A program made the position numbers and the translations under genes. Positions 17,859 through 26,422 of a stretch of 64,000 nucleotides of DNA are shown piece by piece (position 1 is the stretch's first letter; each line of letters starts with the position of its first letter). The DNA comes from Paludibacteraceae bacterium. Its GTDB lineage: Bacteria > Bacteroidota > Bacteroidia > Bacteroidales > Paludibacteraceae. The notes under the pieces were generated by a model. That model worked only from the letters and a program-made list of their open reading frames with translations. It was not told the DNA's origin and did not search any database. The DNA lies in contig JAFSTB010000028.1 in the NCBI GenBank assembly GCA_017450685.1, positions 23,682 to 87,681 of the forward strand, given 5' to 3'.

Positions 17859-20800
17859 CTGACTATCACTTTCACTGCTCGGTTCAGACCCGTTGCTTCA
17901 CTCAAATGGAAGATATACACACCTGAGGTGGCAGGCAGACGCACCTCGTAAGCATTATGCGCTCCGGGTGTGAAGCGACCGCTCGTACATAGTGTTCCCA
18001 ACTCGTCATAGACGGCATAATCGCCGGTGGTGACGGAAAGGATATTAACCACAGGGTTCTCTTTGACCACCAAAGTGGGTACAACGGCTATATATGGTTG
18101 TTCGGGTGTTACTGTCTGCGGGCGACTAAGGTCAGGCACCAACTCACAAGTGAAGAAGGTGAGTGAGTCGTCTGAACGCGTAAGAGCCACACTATACAAA
18201 GCATCCTCTTCCAGATACTGCGGACAATAGAGATAGGGGCGCGTCTCACCATACATAATCTCGTTGTTTTTATACCATTGGAAGTTGGTGAAATGGTAGC
18301 CTCCGTTGAGCGAGTCAACCAACACGCCGATGGCATCGTTCCAATGCTGCTCTAACAGCCACGACGGGTAGCGCAAAGAGAAGGATATGTCTTGTGCCAT
18401 CAGAGTGCTGTCTAAACATATACCGTTGTCGAAACAGATGGTGGCCGTGTAGTTATTAGGTCTGACATAGTCAGTGCGTTTGCTGTATGGTGGCAGGCTG
18501 ACGGTGATAACATCGTCGCTCTGACTAAGTGAGGTCCAACCCACATTGACAAACCCTTGTGTGAGAGCCTCGTCGCTAAAGGTGATGCTATAAGCCACGG
18601 GCGACAAGCCAACATACTTATAATTGACATCGAAGGCTGCATCGTCGGCACAGATAGAGGCTTGCGGTTGCACATTGAAGTGAGTGAGCGGCACGGTGGA
18701 CAGTTGCATAGTGACGATAGAGTCGCAGCCCCACTGGTTGACGAGTGTATCGGTATAAGTGCCGGCCGTGGTTAGACGATAGCGGTTGAACACCAGCGTA
18801 TCGCCTTCGCATATAGTCTCACTCTCCCACGTATGGCGGATAGGTACCACTGTCACTTGGCGGTTATAGATAGAGTCGCAACCATAGACAGTGACACAAC
18901 TGTCGGAGAGGTAGAAAGTGGAGTCGTTGAGCCACGTGAGTGCATCGTCCGGACGTAGGTTAACACCTTCTTTATGCCCTTGCCATACATAAGGCAGAGC
19001 GGAAGCACAGATAACATCCGTGTCATCAAAATAGTAGGCTTGATGCACATTGACAGTGAGATAATAGACGGAGTCGCAATTGACGATAGTGCCGTAGTTG
19101 ATCTCGTCGTGCAAGACGGTGGCAGTAGGACTGCTATACTCACGGTTATGCCAATAAGCCGTCTCGTTGGAACATATATCGATGGTGTCGTAGAAATGGT
19201 AAGCGGGTTTGACATAGAGGTGCAGAGTGAAGGTGGAGTCGCACCCGCACTCGTTCTGCGTATGCAGCGAGTCATAGACCGTTATCCAGCCGAGAGTGTC
19301 GGTGGGGATGGAGAATAAACGGTTATGCTGCTCATCGTATAATGCCGTTGTATGCTCAGTGCCATCGGTGAACCAATGGTAATCATCATAACGACAAACA
19401 GAATCCACCTGCGCGTCTAAATGGTAGTAGTTATAATAATACACATCCAACTCATAGGTACTATCGCAAGCACCGGGTTTAACATAAGTGGCTGTATATT
19501 GAATAGGAGGAACGGCATTTTCATTTGCCGGCTCATAGTAGATCTTCTTATGTTGCCAATCGAGTGTATCGTTCTTACACATACGTTGCACTTGATGACT
19601 GTTGAAATTGGGTATGACTGTCAGGTCAAGCACGTATGTGGAATCGACATGATAGTAGTAGGTATGCAGGCTGTCGTAGTAGATACCTGACGGCAGGTAG
19701 TTCATTTCATTGTACTTACGCCAGTCTAACCGGTCGGTGCTACAGGTAGTGGTATCCGCCACAAAGCGATAGGATGGTGCCACCACGAGTGAGTCATGCA
19801 CTATACTATCGCAGCCGTGTATGGTGGTGAGGGTGTCTATATAGAAGAACTTGCGTATCTCACGCGTGGGGTCGGTATAGTCGCTCACGTGGAAATCGCG
19901 ACCGGTGATGATATGGTCGCCGTGTCCGAATGTCCAAATGGTATCGTTATCGCCTATGGTGTCGTAACGCATAAGGAAAGGTGAGCGGTTGAGGTTGAGG
20001 TTAAGATAGAGGATAGAGTCGCAACCGGCATAGGTCTGTCCCATGATAGAATCGCGTATCAGCCCTTTTGTAAGGTCGCTCTCGGTCAGGCGTACCACCT
20101 CGTCATAAAGGGTCGGGTCAGGCAAGGAGTTAGCCTCGTTGTCAAAGTCGGAACCTACATACAAGATACGATGCCATATATATGTCTCATTGGAGCATAG
20201 AGCATCCTCATCTGTCATCACATCCGAATTGAAATAAGCGTTGTACGATGGTTTGACATAGAGATGGAGTGTCCAGACGCTATCGCAAGCGGTGACACGC
20301 GTATTAACGCCATGCGGATCAACAAACATCGCACGGGTGGTCATTGAGTCGGTTATATGATACCAGCCCGTGTCCAGCAACGATATACGGTCTATCTGTT
20401 TATTGTCTTGGAAGAGGCGGTGAGTGGCAGCCGAATGACCAAACCACTGATAGTCGGTCAGGTCTTGACAAACGGAGTCTGACTCTTCTAAATAGTAGGT
20501 TGGCATACCTGTCAAGGCAAGTACGAAGACGGAGTCAAACTCCAGATATGTCTCAAAAGCGTCGTAATAGTAGTGTGTCTCGCCGGCGGGCACTCTCACA
20601 TCTTCGCACAGTACGGTGTCTGTTCCGTCTTCCAACTCGCGACGCCAAGTGTAAGTGCAGTTGTCGCAAACAAAATCGTAGGTCGTATCACGATAGACCT
20701 TACCCACTCGCAGGCGGAGCACTACCGTACTGTCGCACTTGATATCACCTGTTCCTATAGCGTGGTGCGACTCAATGATGGTATCTTTGGTAACCACCAC

Positions 20801-23800
20801 ATCGTGTGGTTCTTGCGTCTTTTGTCCGCCATAAACGACACCTTCCCACTCATACGTCTCCTCTTCCGACATCATATAGCGGAAAGCGTGGTAATAGGTA
20901 GGATTGACGGTGAGGTGCAGCACCCAAATAGAGTCGCAACCACCACCGGCACAGTCGGCACAGGTAAGTGTCTGCATACGGTCGTAATACACATATTCGC
21001 CCACCTTGTTAATCAGAATACTGTCGGCAGGAACGGCTTTGCCTTCGGTATCATAGAGGGTACGTACCTCAGTGGTCGAACCGTCTTTATAGTAGTGATT
21101 AACCCATTCGTAATAGATATTCACCGTGTCTTGACATATAACCTCTTCCGTTCTGTAAGCGGCATTTGTCTCACCCGAATAAACGGGCATCACTCTCACT
21201 GTCCACTCCTCTTTGTACGGACAATGGTCTGCCTCAGCCGAATGGACATAGGTGGAGAAATAGTGCACACCTATGGTGGAGTCTTTGGGAGAGAAGGTGA
21301 CACCTGTCGTTCCCATCACAAACGCCTCGGCATCCACGCATACAGACCTTGTATAAGAGCGCAGATCGTCATCGAAGAAACGCAGGTTCAGCATCGTTAT
21401 ACTATCGCAGTTGTGTATGGTTCGCAACGTGTCTCTATACCCTGTCACACTCTCATAGAAACGCATTGGTTGAGAAGGATTAGCCTTGTCGGTATGTCCT
21501 TCCCAAACGAAGACCTGTTCGGAGCGGCACACCACTGTGTCTAACGTTATCGGTCCATAGACAGGATGAACATGCAGTGTGAGACGATAGACGCTGTCGC
21601 ACGACCCTTTGGCGCACTCGCGGCAGGTGGTAGTACGCAGACTATCAGTAAGTACAAAGGTGGCTTCCGTCTGATTATTCCACAAACGTCCTCTGCCGAA
21701 AGCAACACGCTCACCGGTCAGAGCATCATACATAGGGCGACCGCTGGTGGAATGGTCGGTCCATACATAGTCCTCATTGGCACATATAGTAACCTCTTCT
21801 TCGAAAAGGAAACTGGGTCGGATAAAGAAAGTGACATAACACGTGCTGTCGCAAGCATTTTGTGTGGGGAAGACATGCTTATAGTCATACTTCGTGTCCT
21901 GCGCGGGGAAGCGAAGGTGCACTTGCTCAGTTGTGGGTGACTTGGCACCGGCAAACACCATTCCGTTCCACTTCACCGTCTCATTATCACATAAATATAA
22001 CGTATCATAACGAGTGAAAGACGGACTGATACGCAATTCCAGATAGAAGAGCGAGTCGTAGTATTCGCGTTTCGGAGAGGTCTTGAACGAATCCACCAAC
22101 ACCTCGTGGAAACCGTTATTAAACACTTCTTTAGGCGTGAAAGAGGAATTAGGATACTTCTCTTTGTATCTGTAACCTGCATATATCTTGCCACGCCACA
22201 TCACCGTATCCACATCGCACTTATTTTCTTCGCGAAGTGTCATCTTTATCTCACGGAAAGTAACCTCCAGCAAGAATATGACAGGGCATATACCCGGCAC
22301 GTTTTTTATCACCACGGTGTCATACACTGTCGTATCTTTCCATGTCTCATTTGGGGTGTAGGTTCTTTGACCCGACACCGTACTGGAACTATAATGCCAG
22401 GTGTAAGGTAAATTATTCGGTCGGTTAATAACCGTCTTTATTATCTCTACGGGCTCGCGAGTAAGAACCAGTACATAGTTGCTGTCACAACCGTCGGAAG
22501 TCTTGTAGTAATCGTGGAATTCGTGCGTCTCACCCACCTTGATAACATTGGCTATATCTTTTGCCCATATAGTGCGATTAGTGGTTACGTCTCTCACTTG
22601 CAAGTCGTTACCATCTTTATCTGTCAGGTGTCCCGTCCATACGAAATTACCCCAATCAACTTTGTATTTCGAGGGACTATCGGTAGTGTCGCAGAAGAAG
22701 GTCTCCACCGTGTCGCGCAAGTGCAAGCGCAACTTAATTACGCTATCGCAACCGTGGAAGAGAGGGTCGTCAAAACCGGCATCCTCACAGTTGAGAGCCG
22801 TCAGATGGTCAAGATAGACACCCGGACGAGAGAATGTCTGACCTGAGAACATCACATTATCGCCGCGCGGATAAGACACCGACGGCTTATCATGACTGAT
22901 ATAATCCTCTATAAGCGTTGTATCGGGTGAGGGGTTGACATATATTTCGAAAACAACAATAGAGTCGCACTTCGACTGCGATTGGTAGAGCCTTGCAAAG
23001 CGATGGAAACCCAAGCCGCAAGCATAACGGTGCTTGGTTATCTGTCTATCCTCGCCACGACGACAAAGGATATCGCTACCGACAAACTCCGTTGAGTCGT
23101 TATTACCCAAAACGCTCTTCTCACTGAGGTTGGGCAGTTTGGCGAAGACACTGTCGTAGAAGAACCGCACCGTATCACCCGTGCAGATGATGCGCCGAAC
23201 GGTATCGTTGTACGAGCGAAGCACTCTTACCACTGTTCGCAGCGTATCACCATAAATAGAGTCTTCCGGACATATCTCACGCGAGCGCAAAGGTATGCCA
23301 CGCACCTCATAGTCGGTAAAGGGCTTACGCAGTTCGGGGGAAGTGCCGCGATCGGGAGCAACTGCCATCATATGCTCCCAATATTGCAGTTTGGCATCAT
23401 CGGCTACCTCCTCTCGAAGAACCATCGTGTCGGGCAAGATATCCCATATCTCCCAAAGATAACTCTCAAATGAGCGGTCGGCCTTAACCAAGAAATGCAC
23501 TAATGTAGAGTCGCACACAACGGCTGTATCCAACCTCTGCTCGGAGGCAGGCCACTCTTTTAACTGACGTTGATACCAACCTGATTCTTTGCGGTTAAGG
23601 TCATAAGAGGTACGACTCATTATGTTATCTTCTTCGGCTATAAACAGCGAATCGGGGTGTGCGTTCGGACGATAACCGAGAGTGTAGAGGTACGACATAC
23701 CATCGGCAAAACCGTAGATGAAACCGATAAAACCTTCGCCGGTAGTGGTCAGTTGGTGCTTACCGCTTTCCGCCACAGGCAACGAGGCATACGCCATCTT

Positions 23801-25150
23801 GTCGTTACCACCGTAGGTCTTGAACTCCGCAGCATCCACTGCCGCACCGTCCAACTGCAACAGACCAATCTCGGCCTTAGGCACCGTCACCTGAACATAA
23901 TGGAACTGCCGGTCACCTTCCAACGTGGTATTGAGCGTCTTAGTATAGAAAGTCATATCCGTCACACGCTGTTCCCAAGAGGTCAACATAGCATTCGACG
24001 GGTCACTCCAGTTGATAGTCTTGGGGTTACCGCTATCGTCATACTCCGTCACCGCATTGACAGCCGCACTGGAGAAATAAGTGTAACATAAGACGGGTTG
24101 AGTGGAACGAATAACGATATTGGTAATCACCATGTTCAAAGGCGGTTTGACTGACAATGACTGTCCCGCCTGAAGGGTGGTATTAACCAATGCTACACGC
24201 TGTGTATTAGCGTTATAGCGATACTCAGTCACTTCCGTATTGTCATACAAAGCCGTGACACAACAGAACATATTCTGTCTATCGGAACGCCCTACATAGA
24301 ACTCTGTACCAAAACTGGTGAGAGGTGGTATCTGTTCAAATGTATAGTCGTCGGAATAAGCCTCGTTCATAGGCACTTTCAGAGCCTCGTTTGCTCCGAA
24401 AACAGCCACAGGTTTATCAGCGCAGATGGTACTACCGGACAAGTCCATTGTGTCACGCTGCTGCTTACCTTCTTCGTTCTGTTTACTGGACACCATCAGT
24501 GTCTGACCGCGATTAAGACGCATCTGTATCAGTCCGCCTGCCGGCACACCGTTGAAAGTGTTGGCGGAAGGAACGATATTGACCATCGTGTTGTCCTCAG
24601 TGGCTACCACCGCAAACTCCGTACATTTGCCGTCTTGGGGATAGGTCTGAACGAGATATTCCTTGCCATAGGTATGTTGCGGCAGCAGCAGTGCGGCATC
24701 TCGCGCCGATGCTCCCACCGTACCGGCTTCAGCATAAGCATAACAAGAGAACGGAATCTTTTTTTGAGGAGTATAGATATGCAAACCTCTATCGAAAGGC
24801 GACTCACTTTGGTCGATATACGCTCGCATCGGGTCGCTTTTGGGAGTGAGCATATATTCGGCATATCCGCCTCCTGCGGGGATAGTGAGCCTTGTCATCT
24901 CTTCATCGGTAGCACCGTGAGCCACCACCACTTCCAACTCCTCTTCCGACGACGAGGTAATCATCACATACAGAGAGAGTGAGGCATCGTCAATCTTCGT
25001 ACCCGTCATACGCGGATATGCCACCCAGAAATCCGTACCTTCGGTCGTGATAGGCAGCGACTGGAGATTAGTGACCTGCGCTGACAATCCTTGTGCAAAA
25101 AGGAATAAGCACAAGAGAAGTGAGAAAATATGAAGTCTTATCGTTTGCAC
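17855..25150 (-). CDS. Giant secreted protein 1: IgGFc-binding-like N-terminus, GCDS repeats, T9SS-like C-terminus
   Basis: 2431 residues, signal peptide ending LSAQ. Residues about 35-500 look like the IgGFc-binding N-terminal-like domain (TEGTDFWVAYPRM opening). From about 550 to 2190 there are some 16 divergent repeats, each ending in a CDS motif plus a hydrophobic strand (GCDSIWVLHLTV, NCDSITMLNLRF, GCDSTFTLHLYV) with Tyr/Trp-Gly motifs between. Several carry extra paired cysteines (CADCAGGGCDS, CRECAKGSCDS). Residues about 2190-2350 form a domain shared with giant protein 2 (YPSWLLEQHW). The last ~70 residues (SGVYIFHLSEA, then RAVKVIVR) resemble a T9SS sorting domain. Probably a cell-surface adhesin; ligand unknown. 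Confidence 0.85.
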   Translation of the reverse strand: MQTIRLHIFSLLLCLFLFAQGLSAQVTNLQSLPITTEGTDFWVAYPRMTGTKIDDASLSLYVMITSSSEEELEVVVAHGATDEEMTRLTIPAGGGYAEYMLTPKSDPMRAYIDQSESPFDRGLHIYTPQKKIPFSCYAYAEAGTVGASARDAALLLPQHTYGKEYLVQTYPQDGKCTEFAVVATEDNTMVNIVPSANTFNGVPAGGLIQMRLNRGQTLMVSSKQNEEGKQQRDTMDLSGSTICADKPVAVFGANEALKVPMNEAYSDDYTFEQIPPLTSFGTEFYVGRSDRQNMFCCVTALYDNTEVTEYRYNANTQRVALVNTTLQAGQSLSVKPPLNMVITNIVIRSTQPVLCYTYFSSAAVNAVTEYDDSGNPKTINWSDPSNAMLTSWEQRVTDMTFYTKTLNTTLEGDRQFHYVQVTVPKAEIGLLQLDGAAVDAAEFKTYGGNDKMAYASLPVAESGKHQLTTTGEGFIGFIYGFADGMSYLYTLGYRPNAHPDSLFIAEEDNIMSRTSYDLNRKESGWYQRQLKEWPASEQRLDTAVVCDSTLVHFLVKADRSFESYLWEIWDILPDTMVLREEVADDAKLQYWEHMMAVAPDRGTSPELRKPFTDYEVRGIPLRSREICPEDSIYGDTLRTVVRVLRSYNDTVRRIICTGDTVRFFYDSVFAKLPNLSEKSVLGNNDSTEFVGSDILCRRGEDRQITKHRYACGLGFHRFARLYQSQSKCDSIVVFEIYVNPSPDTTLIEDYISHDKPSVSYPRGDNVMFSGQTFSRPGVYLDHLTALNCEDAGFDDPLFHGCDSVIKLRLHLRDTVETFFCDTTDSPSKYKVDWGNFVWTGHLTDKDGNDLQVRDVTTNRTIWAKDIANVIKVGETHEFHDYYKTSDGCDSNYVLVLTREPVEIIKTVINRPNNLPYTWHYSSSTVSGQRTYTPNETWKDTTVYDTVVIKNVPGICPVIFLLEVTFREIKMTLREENKCDVDTVMWRGKIYAGYRYKEKYPNSSFTPKEVFNNGFHEVLVDSFKTSPKREYYDSLFYLELRISPSFTRYDTLYLCDNETVKWNGMVFAGAKSPTTEQVHLRFPAQDTKYDYKHVFPTQNACDSTCYVTFFIRPSFLFEEEVTICANEDYVWTDHSTSGRPMYDALTGERVAFGRGRLWNNQTEATFVLTDSLRTTTCRECAKGSCDSVYRLTLHVHPVYGPITLDTVVCRSEQVFVWEGHTDKANPSQPMRFYESVTGYRDTLRTIHNCDSITMLNLRFFDDDLRSYTRSVCVDAEAFVMGTTGVTFSPKDSTIGVHYFSTYVHSAEADHCPYKEEWTVRVMPVYSGETNAAYRTEEVICQDTVNIYYEWVNHYYKDGSTTEVRTLYDTEGKAVPADSILINKVGEYVYYDRMQTLTCADCAGGGCDSIWVLHLTVNPTYYHAFRYMMSEEETYEWEGVVYGGQKTQEPHDVVVTKDTIIESHHAIGTGDIKCDSTVVLRLRVGKVYRDTTYDFVCDNCTYTWRRELEDGTDTVLCEDVRVPAGETHYYYDAFETYLEFDSVFVLALTGMPTYYLEESDSVCQDLTDYQWFGHSAATHRLFQDNKQIDRISLLDTGWYHITDSMTTRAMFVDPHGVNTRVTACDSVWTLHLYVKPSYNAYFNSDVMTDEDALCSNETYIWHRILYVGSDFDNEANSLPDPTLYDEVVRLTESDLTKGLIRDSIMGQTYAGCDSILYLNLNLNRSPFLMRYDTIGDNDTIWTFGHGDHIITGRDFHVSDYTDPTREIRKFFYIDTLTTIHGCDSIVHDSLVVAPSYRFVADTTTCSTDRLDWRKYNEMNYLPSGIYYDSLHTYYYHVDSTYVLDLTVIPNFNSHQVQRMCKNDTLDWQHKKIYYEPANENAVPPIQYTATYVKPGACDSTYELDVYYYNYYHLDAQVDSVCRYDDYHWFTDGTEHTTALYDEQHNRLFSIPTDTLGWITVYDSLHTQNECGCDSTFTLHLYVKPAYHFYDTIDICSNETAYWHNREYSSPTATVLHDEINYGTIVNCDSVYYLTVNVHQAYYFDDTDVICASALPYVWQGHKEGVNLRPDDALTWLNDSTFYLSDSCVTVYGCDSIYNRQVTVVPIRHTWESETICEGDTLVFNRYRLTTAGTYTDTLVNQWGCDSIVTMQLSTVPLTHFNVQPQASICADDAAFDVNYKYVGLSPVAYSITFSDEALTQGFVNVGWTSLSQSDDVITVSLPPYSKRTDYVRPNNYTATICFDNGICLDSTLMAQDISFSLRYPSWLLEQHWNDAIGVLVDSLNGGYHFTNFQWYKNNEIMYGETRPYLYCPQYLEEDALYSVALTRSDDSLTFFTCELVPDLSRPQTVTPEQPYIAVVPTLVVKENPVVNILSVTTGDYAVYDELGTLCTSGRFTPGAHNAYEVRLPATSGVYIFHLSEATGLNRAVKVIVR

Positions 25151-25170
25151 AATAGCCTAAAATCAGCCCG

Positions 25171-25202
25171 CAAAGATACGACATTTATTTTTATTGCGCA
25201 AA
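25171..25202 (-). promoter_or_regulatory. Promoter for giant protein 1 gene
   Basis: Minus-strand TTTG (25199-25202), a 20-base spacer, then TATCTTTG (25171-25178), about 20 bases upstream of the ATG at 25150. It marks the start of a run of codirectional genes that reaches down to 1413 with no other clear promoter of this type. Confidence 0.65.
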
Positions 25203-25220
25203 TTTCTGCGCAAAACAAAC

Positions 25221-25244
25221 AAAGCCGTCCAATAGGACGGCTTT
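25221..25244 (-). terminator. Rho-independent terminator after the ferredoxin gene
   Basis: AAAGCCGTCC (25221-25230), loop AATA, GGACGGCTTT (25235-25244): a perfect 10-bp stem. Read on the minus strand it is followed by TGTTTGTTTT, so it ends the ferredoxin transcript just before the promoter of the giant gene. Confidence 0.85.
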
Positions 25245-25268
25245 GTTGTGCATGTGTTATCACCTTAT

Positions 25269-25433
25269 TTACAAGGAGATAGCCCCGCTTGGGCAAGCAT
25301 CAGCACAAGTGCCACACTCGGTGCACATATCCGGATCAATCGAATAACGGTCGCCTTCGGAAATTGCTCCCATCGGGCATTCGTCTTTGCAAGTGCCGCA
25401 TGCAATGCAGTCTTCTGAAATTTTGTAAGCCAT
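25269..25433 (-). CDS. 2[4Fe-4S] ferredoxin
   Basis: 54 residues (MAYKISEDCIACGTCKDECP start) with two complete CxxCxxCxxxCP motifs: CIACGTCKDECP (9-20) and CTECGTCADACP (37-48). This is the clostridial-type low-potential electron carrier. I reject the longer frame start at 25490 because it lies in the -33 element of the promoter at 25460-25491. It has its own promoter and terminator. It is a plausible electron acceptor for IorAB, whose alpha subunit lacks a ferredoxin domain, but this link is inference. Confidence 0.95.
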   Translation of the reverse strand: MAYKISEDCIACGTCKDECPMGAISEGDRYSIDPDMCTECGTCADACPSGAISL

Positions 25434-25459
25434 AGCTGTATAAATAATGAATAGTTTTG

Positions 25460-25491
25460 CAAAGGTAGGGCAATTCAAGCATTTATGCAAA
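25460..25491 (-). promoter_or_regulatory. Promoter of the ferredoxin gene
   Basis: Minus-strand TTTTG (25488-25491 side), a 20-base spacer and TACCTTTG (25460-25467), 27 bases before the ATG at 25433. This is an excellent match to the Bacteroidota consensus. Confidence 0.75.
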
Positions 25492-25499
25492 ATAATTGC

Positions 25500-26132
25500 T
25501 CACTTTTTTTTCGCCAGCGCCGCCAACAGTCGTTGGTTTGGCGTGGATAACGTTTTGTCAGTCAGTCCGTTTTGACGCGCATAGGTAGTCCAATCTTTTG
25601 CTGCATGTTCGGCGCTGAAAGGCAGTCCCAACTGCAAGAAATGGCAGTAGGCAATACCCAAAGCGTCGGTTGCATCGAGTTTGGAGGGCATCATATCGGC
25701 AGGTATATGCAGGAAGCGTTGCAACATGGCTGCCACCTGCTCTTTGGTGGAGTGACCGTTGCCCGTTATTGCCATTTTTATTTTCATTGGCGAGTACTCG
25801 ACAATTGGTATATCGCGACTCAAAGCAGCTGCTATGGCCACTCCCTGTGCATGCACTATCTTTATCATCGTCTGCGGGTTCTTATCCACGAACTGCGTCT
25901 CAATGGCAAGGCAGGTAGGGTGATACCGATCGATCAACTCTTGCAGGAAGAAGAACTCTCTTTGCAGTCGGGCATACTGTCCGTCCAGTCGTCTGACATC
26001 CAAATAATCGAAGAGGACGGGTGTTGCTTTTTGTCCTTCCACGTCGAGCAAGGCATAGCCCATAAGCAGTGTACCGGGGTCGATGCCTAAGATACGATGA
26101 CGATGAACTAAACGGTCTTGCATAAGCCTCAT
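25500..26132 (-). CDS. ruvC: Crossover junction endodeoxyribonuclease RuvC
   Basis: 210 residues. The RNase-H-like active site is visible: Asp18 in LGIDPGT, Glu78 in LAIETQF and the acidic cluster Asp153/Asp156 in KLDATDALGIAYCH. RuvC resolves Holliday junctions with RuvAB. The family is usually about 165-190 residues; the extra length is a ~12-residue N-terminal extension and a C-terminal tail ending AALAKKK. It starts 16 bases after the DivIC-like gene. Confidence 0.95.
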   Translation of the reverse strand: MRLMQDRLVHRHRILGIDPGTLLMGYALLDVEGQKATPVLFDYLDVRRLDGQYARLQREFFFLQELIDRYHPTCLAIETQFVDKNPQTMIKIVHAQGVAIAAALSRDIPIVEYSPMKIKMAITGNGHSTKEQVAAMLQRFLHIPADMMPSKLDATDALGIAYCHFLQLGLPFSAEHAAKDWTTYARQNGLTDKTLSTPNQRLLAALAKKK

Positions 26133-26148
26133 TATCTGACAAGAAGCA

Positions 26149-26421
26149 TCATTCAGTCACCAAATATACATCTTCGCTATCGGCGTGCATATAGTAATGT
26201 TCGCGTGCATAACGTTCCAGAGAATCAGTGTTTTGCATGGCTTGTATATCGCGTCTGCACTGTTCTATCTCCACCTGCCTCATTTCCAATTGCTGACGAC
26301 TCTGATAGATCTTATATCCGCGCCGAAAAGCACTCACCACACTCTGTTTGCCGACAAAAAGCAGTATGACGACAAAGACAATACTGACCACCCAATATCT
26401 GTTTATACGAAATCGAGCCAT
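26149..26421 (-). CDS. Septum formation initiator, FtsB/DivIC family
   Basis: 90 residues with the standard layout: short basic cytoplasmic N-terminus, one membrane segment (VVSIVFVVILLFVGKQSVV, about 11-29), a coiled-coil stretch (about 40-65) and a C-terminal LERYAREHYYMH motif typical of the family. It acts in the divisome with FtsL and FtsQ. Its ATG lies one base after the TGA of the giant gene 2 (26423-26425), an unusual tight link between a division gene and a giant surface protein. Confidence 0.88.
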   Translation of the reverse strand: MARFRINRYWVVSIVFVVILLFVGKQSVVSAFRRGYKIYQSRQQLEMRQVEIEQCRRDIQAMQNTDSLERYAREHYYMHADSEDVYLVTE

Positions 26422-26422
26422 A

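Noticed and set aside
20573-21544. Long plus-strand frame of 323 codons inside giant gene 1
   Set aside because: It is the reverse strand of a repetitive coding sequence and has no recognisable domain or start context. The other plus-strand frames within both giant genes are rejected for the same reason.
25434-25490. N-terminal extension of the ferredoxin
   Set aside because: The extra 19 codons run through the promoter elements at 25460-25491, and the ferredoxin fold starts at the ATG at 25433.
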